From NCBI GenBank assembly GCA_022457155.1, contig JAJGOT010000927.1:1-64000 (forward strand): a DNA stretch of 64,000 bases. The letters run 5' to 3'. Shown piece by piece: positions 1 through 9,274 of the stretch. Under the pieces are notes generated by a model. The model saw only the letters and a program-made list of their open reading frames with translations, did no database searches and had not been told where the DNA came from. The DNA comes from Cladopsammia gracilis (lineage: Eukaryota > Cnidaria > Anthozoa > Scleractinia > Dendrophylliidae). A program made the translations under genes and the position numbers. The number at the start of each line of letters is the position of its first letter. Positions within the stretch are counted from its first letter, which is position 1.

Positions 1-973
1 TATGTTAAAAACTAAAAAAAATAACAATTTCCTTGTTACCAAATTTTTGCTTGCTTAAGCAATGTTCTCGTCAGAACAAGTTTGTGAACTGACTATACAC
101 AAATGAATTCTATTTTTCTACTAAACCTCTTGGCTAGAAGTCATGGTACATAAGAGAATTAAAATAGAAAAGATGTAAGCACCAAAATATGTGAAAATAT
201 CGAAACGTTTCGGGCTTTAGCTCTTCAGCTTCTGTGGATTTATTGCATCAAATGCCTCCATAGCTTACTATAAACCTTTTAGCTGAAATAACAACATAGA
301 CTACGGGTGTTATATAAAAGACCTCCAAGGGAATGATGTCTTTTATTTCTTATTTGATATATCGTTTGTTTAAATGCAAATGTAATTCAAAACATATTAA
401 AATATATAATGTTAAGTTTTTTTATTGAACCAAGGAATGAGTATTCGCTGCCATCATATAAAATTTTTAAAGTACTCAGTTGTTTTTGAATTCTTCTTTG
501 AAATGAATCGTAACATTACATATGTGAAATGTGGCACCCGATGTATCTCTTTATACAAAGTCCACATGATTTGAAAGAATAATATACAAGACTAAAAACG
601 TCAATAAACAGTCCGTGATTTTATATCGGCTGTGTCCAGGGCTCTTTATTTGGATCCAAATTTGGCTTTGTGAATTCTGCCCAATTCGGATGTGTTGAAT
701 TTCGCCAAATTTGGCTTTTTGAATTCTGTCCAACTCGGATGTGTTGAATTTCGCCAAATTCGGCTTCGTGAATTCTGCCCAATTCGGATTTTAAAATTCT
801 ACGAAACGCGACCATTCTAAAGTGAAACTAGCCGCAATAAAATGAAAAACACTGCCGCAAAACGAAACAGAGATATTGGCGGCGATAACTCCCCCCCCCT
901 TACTAGACAACCTTTCAATAATCAATTGATCAAAGAGCAGACAAAATCGATCCTAAAGTTTGAATTTAATGTT
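1..973. repeat. Host flank of the Polinton, first copy of a segmental duplication
   Basis: No gene is seen here. Most of the stretch matches 42584-43362 in the same orientation: the first 60 bases match from 42584 on, and the last bases before the Polinton match 43323-43360. Between about 640 and 900 the two copies differ. Copy 1 holds roughly two and a half units of a 49-bp tandem repeat (units starting near 672, 721 and 770) that copy 2 lacks. The short open frames over this repeat follow it and are not genes, because 49 is not a multiple of three. Confidence 0.8.
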
Positions 974-979
974 GCCGCG
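974..979. repeat. 6-bp target-site duplication, left (GCCGCG)
   Basis: GCCGCG lies directly outside the left inverted repeat, and the same six bases lie directly outside the right one at 19868-19873. Six-bp duplications are the hallmark of Polinton integration by a retroviral-type integrase, so this fixes the element ends. Confidence 0.93.
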
Positions 980-1769
980 AGTAGTTATTAAAACCAGTAG
1001 TGTAGACCACCCTGAAAGTACTAAATCCCCACATTTTTCCGAAAACCCCCGTCATTGAATTTTTAGTACCGAGTATTTTCAAACTCTGATTAAAACTGTG
1101 ATATTGATTTCTATGATTTATATTGATTTTCATTTTAGAAAAATTTTTTTAAAACGGAAATAAACAACTCTTACACATGAAAACATTTTGTAAGAGTTGT
1201 TTCTACTTAACTAAGTTAAAAAAAATTCTAAGAATTAAATAACTTAAATAACTTAAATAAATTCATGAAATGTAATATTTGTTTGAAATGACTGAACTGT
1301 AAAAAATTATGACCTCACTCGTTCGCCTTCGGCTCGCTCGCTCGGGGGGTTTTCGGAAAAATGTGGGGATTTAGTACTATCAGGATCAGCTACACTACTG
1401 GTTTTAATAACTACTTGTTTCGTTGTTTCGTTGTTTCGTTGTTTCGTTGTTTCGTTGTTTAGATATAAGGTTTTTTAGTATTTGGTCAGTGAATTTTATT
1501 GACAGTGATTTACAATCACTTGCAGTTTGTTTTGACTAAGGTTAAATATTTAATGATTTTACACATGATAAAGTTTGTTAGTAAAGTTTATCGTAAAAGT
1601 AAAGTTTGTTAGTAAAGTTTGTTAGACAAAAAAAATTATAACAAAAAAACGACTAACGCGTTAGCCGAAAAAATTAAACAAAAAAAATAACGACTAACGC
1701 GTTAGCCGAAAAAATGATAAAAAAAATAACGACTAACGCGTTAGCTGAAAAAAAATTATTTAAGTTAAA
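980..1769 (+). repeat. Left terminal inverted repeat of the Polinton
   Basis: It starts AGTAGTTATTAAAACC and matches the reverse complement of 19149-19867. It holds four sub-structures. The outermost 70 bases recur inverted at about 1345-1415. A hairpin lies at about 1163-1203 (stem AACAACTCTTACA). An 8-bp tandem repeat (TTGTTTCG) lies at about 1416-1460. Three copies of a CTAACGCGTTAG palindrome lie at 1653-1744. The left repeat is about 70 bases longer than the right one, mostly because the right arm has a single palindrome. Confidence 0.92.
1653..1744. promoter_or_regulatory. Three CTAACGCGTTAG palindromes upstream of polB
   Basis: The 12-bp perfect palindrome CTAACGCGTTAG occurs at 1653-1664, 1694-1705 and 1733-1744, about 40 bases apart with A-rich spacers, and once in the other arm at 19174-19185. 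It lies between the terminal structures and the first gene. A dimeric protein-binding site for replication or early transcription is a reasonable guess. Its core ACGCGT resembles the MluI cell-cycle box, but no binding factor can be named from sequence. Confidence 0.5.
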
Positions 1770-2026
1770 TTCGACCAAAAAACACTATTTTCATCATATT
1801 TCACGAATAAGTTACATGACTATAAATTGTAACTATGGTTTCATAATTTAACATCTGCTTTCACTTCATGAAAGGTTGTAATTAAAATAACGGTAGGAAA
1901 TAAAAAACAAGCCTGGATTTAGTTAATTTTTGTATGTAGGGAGTGTAAATATTTTCGAAATTACGTTGTAGCGAAAATAAATAAAATTGAAATTTAAAAA
2001 AAATAATATTTACATATTATAAAAGG

Positions 2027-5000
2027 ATGTCTTCAAAAGATTTAACTAATCTTTCAATCGAAGAATTAAAGAATATAAAAAGAGATAAACAAACTAAATT
2101 GAAAACAGAGTATTCTGAATATAAAAATCAAGAGAAACAAAAACTGATTGATGAAATTGAGGAAATAGAAAAACAAAGAAAAAATATAAATAAAGCTAAA
2201 ACAAAATTAAGAAAGAAAATGAAACCTAAATCAAAACAAAGAAAGAAAATGAAACCTAAATCTAAACCTAAATATAAACCTAAATCTAAACCTAAATATA
2301 AACCTAAACCAAAGAAAATTAAAACATTTGATGATTATTTTTTTGAATGTATAAAGAATAAAAAAATCCCAGAAGATACTCCAAAATATTTAAGAAAAGC
2401 TATTGAAAAAGCAGTGAGAGAATATCAAATTGGAATTAAACTTGAAAAATCTGCTCTTGATAATTTTACTGAGAAGTATGTTATTGAAGGAAAACCAAAC
2501 ATCTTTCCTAATGATTATTTAAAAGAAAAAGTCTCACAGTTAAAAGATTTTCTTAGAAATCATAGAAATATCAAAGTTAGATTTATATTAGTTTGTTTAA
2601 TGGAAAGAGTGGAGTTTGAAAAAGATAAAATTAGACCTATATATATTAGAGATAAAGCTTATTTTAATTCTGAAACACATAATAATCTTGAAAGTACAGA
2701 TATTAAAGAGATTTTGTTTAAAATAATTAAAGAAATTCTTAATAAAGTTTTAATTTATCAAAGAAATGGTTCAGGTTGGTATTTTAAAGAGGTTTTATCA
2801 TTAGAAATTCATACTATAGATTACAAACCTTTGAAAGGATCAACATATATTAAACTTCCTGATTTTATTTCAAAAAAGAAAGCGATAATTAACTTAGAAA
2901 ATAGAAAAGATAACAAATGTTTCATGTGGTGTATTTTAAGACACCTACATCAACCTAAATATAGACATCCTCAAAGGATATCAGATTTAAAACAATATGA
3001 AAATGATCTTAATTTTAAAGGTATAGATTTTCCAGTAAAATTAACAGATATTAAAAAGTTTGAAAAACAAAATCCGGATCTTCCAGGAATAAATGTATTT
3101 TCAATTAATGAAAACAATAAATTTTATCCTTTAAGAATGAATGATAAAGATTGTAATAATTCAATAGATTTATTTCTTTATGAAGACTCTGGAAAATCAC
3201 ATTATACACTTATTAAAAATTTTTCAAGATTTATTAATTCACAAGTTAGTAAAAGTAATTATAAAAAATATTATTGTAAAAAATGTTTATCTTTTTTTAC
3301 AAAAGAGGAATTATTAGATAAACATATTAGCTATTGTTCTAATAATGAAACAGTTGCAGTAAAAATGCCTGCTAAAAACTCATTTCTATTCTTTAAAAAT
3401 TATAATAAAAAATTACCTTTACCATTTGTAGCTTATGCTGATTTTGAATGTTTCACAAAACCAATGGAAAACTGTGAACCAGATCCAAATAATTCTTTCA
3501 CAATGGAATATCAAAAACATGAGCCTTGTGGATTTTGTCTTTATATTAAACCATTAGATAATATTGATATTCAAATAGAACCAAATCCATTAATTTACAC
3601 AAAGAAAACAGAATATGAAGATATTTCTAAAATATTTGTGAAAAAGTTAGAATCAATTACTAAATCGTTGTATAAAAATTTTTACACCTCCCCAAAGAAA
3701 ATGATATTTACAAATTCTAATAGACAAGATTTTATTAATTCATCTGTTTGCCATATTTGTGAACAACCATTTCAAAAAGAAGACCGAAAAGTTAGAGATC
3801 ATTGTCATTTCTCTGGTGAATATAGAGGAACTGCTCATAGTAGTTGTAATCTTAATTGTAGAAAACCTTTAATACTTCCAGTAGTATTTCACAATCTTCA
3901 AGGATATGATTCTCATCTTTTTATAAAACAATTATCAAGATTAAAAGGAGATTTATCTTGTATTCCATCAACGGAAGAGAAATATATATCATTTTCAAAG
4001 AAAATTAAAGTTGATGAATACAAATCGAAAAAGACAAATGAAATAGTGTCATTAAATTCTGAAATTCGTTTTATTGATTCATTTAAATTTATGCAAACTT
4101 CTTTAGCAAATCTTGTTAAAAATTTACAACCAAATGATTTTCACTCAACAAAAAAAGTATATAATAATATTGAGTTATTAATAAGAAAAGGAGTATATCC
4201 TTATGATTATGTAAATTCATTAGAAAAATTTAAAGAAACACAATTACCTCCAAAAGAAGAATTCTATTCACAATTAAATAATGAAGACATATCTGATGAG
4301 GACTACAACCATGCACAAAACGTTTGGTCACAATTTAATTGTAAAACTATTAAAGATTATCATGATTTATATCTTAAAACAGATGTATTACTTTTAGCTG
4401 ATGTCTTTGAAAACTTTCGTAAGACATGCTTGAAACATTATAATTTAGATCCAGCTCATTATTATACATCACCTGGATTAGCTTGGGATGCTTGTCTTAA
4501 AGAAACGAAACAAAGACTTCAATTATTGCATGATTATGATATGTTAATGATGTTTGAAAAAGGAATTAGAGGTGGAATTACTCATATATCAAAAAGATAT
4601 TCAGAAGCAAATAATAAATATATGAAAAATTATAATCCAAATGAAGAATCAAAATTTATTACTTATCTTGATGCTAATAATCTTTATGGTTGGTCAATGA
4701 TTCAAAAACTTCCAACTCATGGTTTTAAATGGATGAAAAATCTTTCAAAAGAAAACGTAATTAAACTTTTGGAAAAGAAAATTACAAATCATGGTTATAT
4801 ATTTGAAGTAGATCTTGAATATCCAGAAAAATTATGGAAAGAACATAATGATTATCCACTTGCTACAGAGAAGTTAGATTTTGATTCCGTTGAGAAACTT
4901 GTTGGATCTTTTTACAATAAAAAGAATTATGTAATACATTATAGAAATCTTAGACAATGTCTTGAATTAGGACTTAGGCTTAAAAAAGTACACAGAGGAA

Positions 5001-5536
5001 TATCATTTTATCAATCTGAATGGATGAAACCTTATATAGAAAAGAATACAGAATTAAGAAAACAATCAAAAAATTCCTTTGAGAAAGACTTTTTCAAATT
5101 AATGAATAATTCAGTTTTTGGTAAAACAATTGAAAATATTAGAAAAAGACAAAATGTAATACTTCTTGATAATGCTGAAAAAGGAAAGAAATTATCATCA
5201 AAACCTAATTTTAATCACTCAACAATATTTGATTCTAATTTAATTGCTGTTCATATGAAAAAGACAGAAATATATTTTAATAAACCGATTTATGTGGGTC
5301 AAGCTATTCTTGATTTGTCTAAATTTCATATGTATGATTTTCATTATAATTATATTAGAAAGAAATATGGAAATAAAGCTGAATTATTATTCACAGATAC
5401 AGATTCATTAATGTATGAAATTAATACAGATGATTTTTATCATGATATAAGAAAAGATATCAAAAAAAGTTTGATACAAGTGATTATCCTGAAGATCATA
5501 AATCTGGAATTAAAATTGGAATTAATAAGAAAGTAA
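2027..5536 (+). CDS. polB: Protein-primed DNA polymerase B (Polinton pPolB), main part
   Basis: Replicates the element from a protein primer at the inverted-repeat ends. After a Lys/Pro-rich repetitive N-terminus (residues about 60-100) come a C2H2 finger (about 418-440), exonuclease motif I with DFE (about 472) and a Cys/His cluster with an HNH-like DHCH (about 585-620). Exo II has NLQGYD (about 622) and exo III has YHDLYLKTD (about 775). Polymerase motif A is LDANNLYG (about 881), motif B NNSVFGK (about 1025) and motif C DTDS (about 1123). All catalytic acidic residues are present. The ATG follows TATTATAAAAGG directly, suggesting a very short leader. The frame is lost at a run of seven A (5462-5468) after motif C; the last 23 codons are out-of-frame sequence. 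The C-terminal part continues in the -1 frame. Confidence 0.95.
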   Translation: MSSKDLTNLSIEELKNIKRDKQTKLKTEYSEYKNQEKQKLIDEIEEIEKQRKNINKAKTKLRKKMKPKSKQRKKMKPKSKPKYKPKSKPKYKPKPKKIKTFDDYFFECIKNKKIPEDTPKYLRKAIEKAVREYQIGIKLEKSALDNFTEKYVIEGKPNIFPNDYLKEKVSQLKDFLRNHRNIKVRFILVCLMERVEFEKDKIRPIYIRDKAYFNSETHNNLESTDIKEILFKIIKEILNKVLIYQRNGSGWYFKEVLSLEIHTIDYKPLKGSTYIKLPDFISKKKAIINLENRKDNKCFMWCILRHLHQPKYRHPQRISDLKQYENDLNFKGIDFPVKLTDIKKFEKQNPDLPGINVFSINENNKFYPLRMNDKDCNNSIDLFLYEDSGKSHYTLIKNFSRFINSQVSKSNYKKYYCKKCLSFFTKEELLDKHISYCSNNETVAVKMPAKNSFLFFKNYNKKLPLPFVAYADFECFTKPMENCEPDPNNSFTMEYQKHEPCGFCLYIKPLDNIDIQIEPNPLIYTKKTEYEDISKIFVKKLESITKSLYKNFYTSPKKMIFTNSNRQDFINSSVCHICEQPFQKEDRKVRDHCHFSGEYRGTAHSSCNLNCRKPLILPVVFHNLQGYDSHLFIKQLSRLKGDLSCIPSTEEKYISFSKKIKVDEYKSKKTNEIVSLNSEIRFIDSFKFMQTSLANLVKNLQPNDFHSTKKVYNNIELLIRKGVYPYDYVNSLEKFKETQLPPKEEFYSQLNNEDISDEDYNHAQNVWSQFNCKTIKDYHDLYLKTDVLLLADVFENFRKTCLKHYNLDPAHYYTSPGLAWDACLKETKQRLQLLHDYDMLMMFEKGIRGGITHISKRYSEANNKYMKNYNPNEESKFITYLDANNLYGWSMIQKLPTHGFKWMKNLSKENVIKLLEKKITNHGYIFEVDLEYPEKLWKEHNDYPLATEKLDFDSVEKLVGSFYNKKNYVIHYRNLRQCLELGLRLKKVHRGISFYQSEWMKPYIEKNTELRKQSKNSFEKDFFKLMNNSVFGKTIENIRKRQNVILLDNAEKGKKLSSKPNFNHSTIFDSNLIAVHMKKTEIYFNKPIYVGQAILDLSKFHMYDFHYNYIRKKYGNKAELLFTDTDSLMYEINTDDFYHDIRKDIKKSLIQVIILKIINLELKLELIRK

Positions 5537-5871
5537 TAGGTATGTTTAAAGATGAAGCTTGTGGAAAACAAATTACTCATTTTGTTGGTCTAAGACCTAA
5601 GCTTTATTCTTTTAAAGTTGAAGACATCGAAGATAACCTAGTAAAGAAATGTAAAGGAATTAAAAAGAATATTATTAAAAAAGAAATAACATTTGAAGAT
5701 TATAAGAAATGTTTATTTTCTGGAGTACAAGAAATGAAAAAAATGAATATAATTAGAAGTAAAGATCATGAAATTTATTCTATGAAAATGAATAAAGTAG
5801 CATTATCTGCAAATGATGATAAAAGACTGATTTGTAAAAATAAAATTAATACTTTAGCTTTGAGAAAATAA
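5467..5871 (+). pseudogene. C-terminal part of DNA polymerase B in the -1 frame
   Basis: This stretch is open in the -1 frame relative to the main polymerase and carries the family's C-terminal signature, including RPKLYSF (the KLY motif of protein-primed polymerases) near 5600. It ends in LALRK and a stop. The shift lies in the A7 run at 5462-5468. The flanking bases do not form a canonical slippery heptamer, so a one-base indel (mutation or assembly error) is more likely than programmed frameshifting. An internal ATG at 5542 is probably not a real start. Confidence 0.85.
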
Positions 5872-6052
5872 AAAAAATAATAATATAAAATAAAATTATT
5901 AATTTCACAAAAAAAGATATTTTATTAATATATTTAAGAAGACTTTTTTTAATAGAAGATTTTGATGAAGAAATTAGATATAAAAGGTATAAGAGAGAAA
6001 GATTTTATAAAAGAGAAAATTTAAAAAATTTAAAAAAAAATAAAAGATTATA
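5872..6052. other. AT-rich intergenic gap after polB
   Basis: No gene of its own is recognised. A short open stretch before 6053 reads Lys/Arg-rich peptide but has no support. A weak AT-only stem (TAATAAT and ATTATTA) lies just after the polymerase stop. Confidence 0.4.
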
Positions 6053-6601
6053 ATGTATACAGAAGAAGAGATTAAATTATATTCTTCCATATTAAGATCT
6101 TATGAAAAAAGTAAAATCAAAAAAAAGAAAAAAAGAAATAAACCAATATATGAAAAATGCAAACATGAGAATAAAGAAATTATTGATTATGCTGAAGTTT
6201 GTTGTGATTGTGGTCTTCAAATTCAAAGAATATTAAATTATGATGTTAATATATCTGATTGGGAAAGATGTTGTTATAGAAAAAAATCAGTATACCAAAG
6301 AAAGTATTTTTTTAAGAAAAAGATCAATGAAATACAAAAAACTTTTGATATAAAAAATGATGATATTTCTAAGATTAATGAAATACTTTATAAAATTGAT
6401 AATGCAAATTTAATTAAGAAAGTAAATACACAATTTGGAAGAAAGAGAATTATTAATATCACTTTTATTATAAAAAAGATTTTAATTATTCTAGGTTATA
6501 GTAATGTTGATGAATTATTACCACTAAAACTTTCAGAAGAAACAAAAGCTTTTTATGAAGAATGGTGGGAATTAGTTAAAAAAGAAATTCTAATATCATA
6601 A
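6053..6601 (+). CDS. TFIIB-like protein (zinc ribbon plus short helical core)
   Basis: A 182-residue protein. Residues about 36-60 form a zinc ribbon, with CKHE followed by CCDCG about twenty residues on, then a linker ending NISDWERC. This is the layout of the TFIIB B-ribbon and B-reader, where a WR motif follows the ribbon. The rest is helical and Lys-rich, compatible with one shortened cyclin-like repeat. TFIIB-like proteins occur in large eukaryotic DNA viruses, where they direct viral RNA polymerase or redirect host Pol II. This element has no RNA polymerase gene, so steering host Pol II to its own AT-rich promoters is the simplest inference. It follows polB on the same strand. Confidence 0.65.
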   Translation: MYTEEEIKLYSSILRSYEKSKIKKKKKRNKPIYEKCKHENKEIIDYAEVCCDCGLQIQRILNYDVNISDWERCCYRKKSVYQRKYFFKKKINEIQKTFDIKNDDISKINEILYKIDNANLIKKVNTQFGRKRIINITFIIKKILIILGYSNVDELLPLKLSEETKAFYEEWWELVKKEILIS

Positions 6602-6681
6602 TTTTAATTGAGTTTTGAAATTAAGTTGTAGCGGAAAAAAAAAATTTAAATTAAAAAAAAAAAAAATTTATAAAATAAAAA

Positions 6682-7377
6682 ATGATGTCCTCGCAAAGCA
6701 AATCTGTTATTTCGAAACGAAAACCAATTCCCATAACTCTTTTTGGCATAAGATATGCTGATAAAATGTTATATGGTAAAATGTTTATGATTGATCTTCA
6801 TTTTTATAATATATTAGCTAATTATAAAAAATATTTTGAGTTAAGATCAAAGGAACTTCTGCGAAAAATTAATTCTAAAGATAGTTTAAAAATCGATGAT
6901 ATAATGAAATATTTTCAAAAATCTATAAAACATAAAGAAATAGACAAACTAAAAAGAAGATATTTGAAAAGAATCAGAAGTGAAATAAAATATATGAATG
7001 AATATTTAATGAAAGATGAATATATAAAAAAAGTCAAATATAATGAAGATGATGATTATGATGGAGACTATGCTGATCAATTCAGAATTTCTCATTATGA
7101 AAATTTAAAAAATTTTATATATTCTAATTTAGTAAGTTATGACAATATTAAAAGTCTTTTGTTAAGACAAAAAAAATATAGAAAATCATTATACCATGAA
7201 CAAGTTTTTGAATATCAGTGTCAATTTTCCTTGAAAAAAGATAATGAAGAAATATATAAACAAATAAAGAAAATGATTAAAAAATTTGAAAGTTATTTTG
7301 TTTACGAAGATGAAGAAGGAGAAGGAGAAAGTTTGTTTGATTATATATTAGAAAGTATGTGTCTTGATTCTGATTAA
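6682..7377 (+). CDS. Unassigned 231-residue Polinton protein
   Basis: I do not recognise a family. The protein is rich in Lys, Tyr and Ile and mostly helical, with an acidic stretch near residue 120 (EDDDYDGDYAD) and an acidic C-terminus (EDEEGEGE). No signal peptide or membrane segment is seen. The start is a double ATG directly after TTTATAAAATAAAAA, the same arrangement as the next gene, and the gene ends at a strong hairpin with a T run. Its place beside polymerase and the TFIIB-like gene suggests an early, replication-side role, but this is context only. Confidence 0.75.
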   Translation: MMSSQSKSVISKRKPIPITLFGIRYADKMLYGKMFMIDLHFYNILANYKKYFELRSKELLRKINSKDSLKIDDIMKYFQKSIKHKEIDKLKRRYLKRIRSEIKYMNEYLMKDEYIKKVKYNEDDDYDGDYADQFRISHYENLKNFIYSNLVSYDNIKSLLLRQKKYRKSLYHEQVFEYQCQFSLKKDNEEIYKQIKKMIKKFESYFVYEDEEGEGESLFDYILESMCLDSD

Positions 7378-7384
7378 AATTATT

Positions 7385-7407
7385 AGCCTCAAATGAGGCT
7401 TTTTTTT
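7385..7407 (+). terminator. Gene-end hairpin with T run (copy 1)
   Basis: AGCCTCA-AA-TGAGGCT (7385-7400) forms a 7-bp GC-containing stem with a two-base gap, followed by a T run. It lies just after the stop at 7377. An almost identical structure follows the next gene, which argues for a function in 3' end formation. Confidence 0.7.
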
Positions 7408-7466
7408 ATGCCGAAATTTATAATTTAAAAAAAAAAAAAATTTAAAAAAAATATTTATAAAATAAA

Positions 7467-8234
7467 ATGCAACTTACATCTCCCGAAAACATTTCTAAAG
7501 AAAATCTTATTTTTCACGAAGCTAAACAATATAAAGTAAAGAATTCTGCAATGAAGTATAAACGTGTTAAAATCGAAACAACTTATCCTGATGGTTCTAA
7601 AGGTCCTCTCATAATTGAAACACCTTTACTTTTTAGTTTTGGTGTATCTGAAAGAAAGAATCAAGAATCACAAGAATTAGTTGGATATACTATTCCTGTT
7701 TGTTTATGGGAAAAAGAAAAAGAACCAACTAAAGAAGAAAAGAAGTTTTTTAAAACATTAGAAAATATTCAACAACTTTGTTATAATCATCTTGAAGAAA
7801 CAATTGGTGTAGAAAGATCTCAAGATTTATCTCAAATGTTATATTACAAAAAGAAAGAAGTTATTGATAAAAAAGGAAGACCTAAAACAGTAAATGATGA
7901 AAGTGTTTCACCAGTTTTATATGCAAAACTTATTTATTCAGAAAAATCTAATAAAATTCTTTCTTTGTTTAAAACTAAAGGTCAAAAGAGTGTTGATCCA
8001 TTTGATTACCTAAATCAATATTGTAAAGTAAAATTAGCTTTAATTATTGAGAGTATTTATATTTCTAGAAATGTTAAATCTATTCAAGTAAAAGTTCATG
8101 AAGTTTATGTTAGACCATTAAAACCAAGAGAATCATTATTAATGGTAAAAGAATCTGATGAAGAATCTGATGAAGAACCTGATGATGAAGATGTTAAAAT
8201 AATAGAAAGTAATATTAGAAATTTGTTGCATTAA
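7467..8234 (+). CDS. Possible single-stranded-DNA-binding-type protein
   Basis: A 255-residue protein. The N-terminal half has beta-type segments with a PLIIETPLLFSFGVSE core near residues 50-65, then VGYTIPVCLW and a helical FKTLENIQQLCYNHLEE. The C-terminus is strongly acidic (DEESDEEPDDED). The core pattern (ligand-type strand, ETP, F-FGV, later helix) reminds me of the ssDNA-binding-like family of nucleocytoplasmic large DNA viruses (Pfam DUF2738 type). An acidic tail is common in ssDNA-binding proteins. This is recognition by eye and not secure. It starts just after ATTTATAAAATAAA and ends at a hairpin matching that of the preceding gene. Confidence 0.6.
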   Translation: MQLTSPENISKENLIFHEAKQYKVKNSAMKYKRVKIETTYPDGSKGPLIIETPLLFSFGVSERKNQESQELVGYTIPVCLWEKEKEPTKEEKKFFKTLENIQQLCYNHLEETIGVERSQDLSQMLYYKKKEVIDKKGRPKTVNDESVSPVLYAKLIYSEKSNKILSLFKTKGQKSVDPFDYLNQYCKVKLALIIESIYISRNVKSIQVKVHEVYVRPLKPRESLLMVKESDEESDEEPDDEDVKIIESNIRNLLH

Positions 8235-8240
8235 AGTATT

Positions 8241-8263
8241 AGCCTCATTTGAGGCTTTTTTTT
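8241..8263 (+). terminator. Gene-end hairpin with T run (copy 2)
   Basis: AGCCTCA-TT-TGAGGCT (8241-8256) has the same stem as the hairpin at 7385, again followed by a run of T and again a few bases after a stop codon (8234). Confidence 0.7.
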
Positions 8264-8278
8264 ATGTCGCTTGAAACA

Positions 8279-8307
8279 ATTTTTAATACTACAATAGTAT
8301 TAAAAAT
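8279..8307. terminator. Hairpin between convergent gene ends
   Basis: A perfect 13-bp stem (ATTTTTAATACTA and its complement) with loop CAA. It can serve both directions. The integrase stop codon (8300-8302, minus strand) lies inside it, and the plus-strand gene ends 45 bases away. Confidence 0.6.
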
Positions 8308-9256
8308 CTTTTAAATCACTCAAAGGAATCCACGAATTAAACTTGTCAGGATATCCACTCCATTTAACTAAAGCTAACTTTTTCTTGGTGTCTCGTTTCA
8401 ATACTTTCTCAATTCTATATATTTCTTGTTTTGTTTTTTGTAACTCTTTTTCATAAAAAGATCCTTTTACTTCTTCACCCATTAAATCAACAATTTTATA
8501 GGTAATAGGTTTTGAATTTAATATTTCATTAACCACAAATATTTCCTCTGTCCAGTTAGGAGTATATCCTTTATCAAATACAGGTCTCTTATATTTTGAT
8601 ATACGAACGAAATCTCCAACCTTAAATTTTACTTTTCCAGGTTTCAAATAAATTAAATCTGAATATAAATTAGCATAAACTTTTTCTTCGTTTTCTTTTT
8701 TACTAGCTTTAATTGGAGTCATTTTAATACTAGAATGTCTTGTTTTATTATAATCATTAACTAATTTATCAAGGATGTTCCAATAAACAGTATTGTTATT
8801 TACACTAAACATCTTAAACATTCTGGTTTTCATTGTTTTATTCCATCTCTCAACAATGCTTGATTTCTCTTCATTCTCTGTATGATATAATTTGATTTTA
8901 TTCTTTTCAAGGAGGTTCTTAAAATGTTTACTGATAAATTCAGAACCTTTATCTGTCCAAAGCATTTTTGGTTTACGTTTACTTTTTTTAAATATATCAT
9001 CAAATGCTTTACTAACACTTTCAGTCTTTTTGTTTTTCAATGGTTCAATCCATCCATATTTACTAAAAATATCTATTACCATCAGTAAATAATTTATTCC
9101 TTTATTCCATTTACTAAACTTTTGCATTTCAACCAAATCTGCAGCCCAGATTTCATCAATCCCATTTGATATTACAGTTCTCTTTGAAAAGTTTCTAGTG
9201 ATTGGTTTATGTAATTCATCGGCTAATTGTTGAGTCCAATCACTATTATTACTCAA
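8300..9256 (-). CDS. int: Polinton integrase with chromodomain
   Basis: Retroviral-type DDE integrase that inserts the element. After an ELHKPI segment comes the core: IWAADLVEM (first Asp), WTDKGSEF (second Asp) and SSIVERWNK (Glu), with VIDIFSKYGWIEPLKNK between. The C-terminal domain has KVGDFVRISK, and the last 50 residues form a chromodomain (YRIEKVLKR, LVKWSGYP, WIPLSDL), probably a chromatin-targeting module. The first codon given here is TTG. The frame is open back to 9307 but has no ATG before the first catalytic Asp. It overlaps the 3' end of the PLA2 gene in the -1 frame, so expression as a frameshift product of that gene is plausible; an indel that separated one reading frame is the alternative. 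Confidence 0.95.
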   Translation of the reverse strand: MSNNSDWTQQLADELHKPITRNFSKRTVISNGIDEIWAADLVEMQKFSKWNKGINYLLMVIDIFSKYGWIEPLKNKKTESVSKAFDDIFKKSKRKPKMLWTDKGSEFISKHFKNLLEKNKIKLYHTENEEKSSIVERWNKTMKTRMFKMFSVNNNTVYWNILDKLVNDYNKTRHSSIKMTPIKASKKENEEKVYANLYSDLIYLKPGKVKFKVGDFVRISKYKRPVFDKGYTPNWTEEIFVVNEILNSKPITYKIVDLMGEEVKGSFYEKELQKTKQEIYRIEKVLKRDTKKKLALVKWSGYPDKFNSWIPLSDLKDF

Positions 9257-9274
9257 CGCCGCTTTACGTTTTTT
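9220..9274 (-). promoter_or_regulatory. Candidate -1 ribosomal frameshift signal, PLA2 to integrase
   Basis: On the minus strand the PLA2 frame reads ACA AAA AAC, containing the canonical slippery heptamer A AAA AAC (9274-9268). A six-base spacer (GTAAAG) follows. Then comes a stem-loop: GTTGAGT (9257-9251) pairs with ACTCAAC (9235-9229), extended by CGGC (9261-9258) with GCCG (9223-9220) across a five-base bulge. The PLA2 stop TGA (9255-9253) sits inside the stem. A -1 slip leads exactly into the integrase frame. All parts are seen in the sequence; function is inferred. Confidence 0.6.

Noticed and set aside
551..815. Two overlapping minus-strand open frames with a repeated EIQHIR-type peptide
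   Set aside because: They follow a 49-bp tandem repeat, which changes frame every unit; the similar peptides in two frames are a product of the repeat.
7385..7407. Bacterial contamination suggested by terminator-like hairpins
   Set aside because: The hairpins lie inside a Polinton flanked by target duplications in animal DNA with spliced genes.
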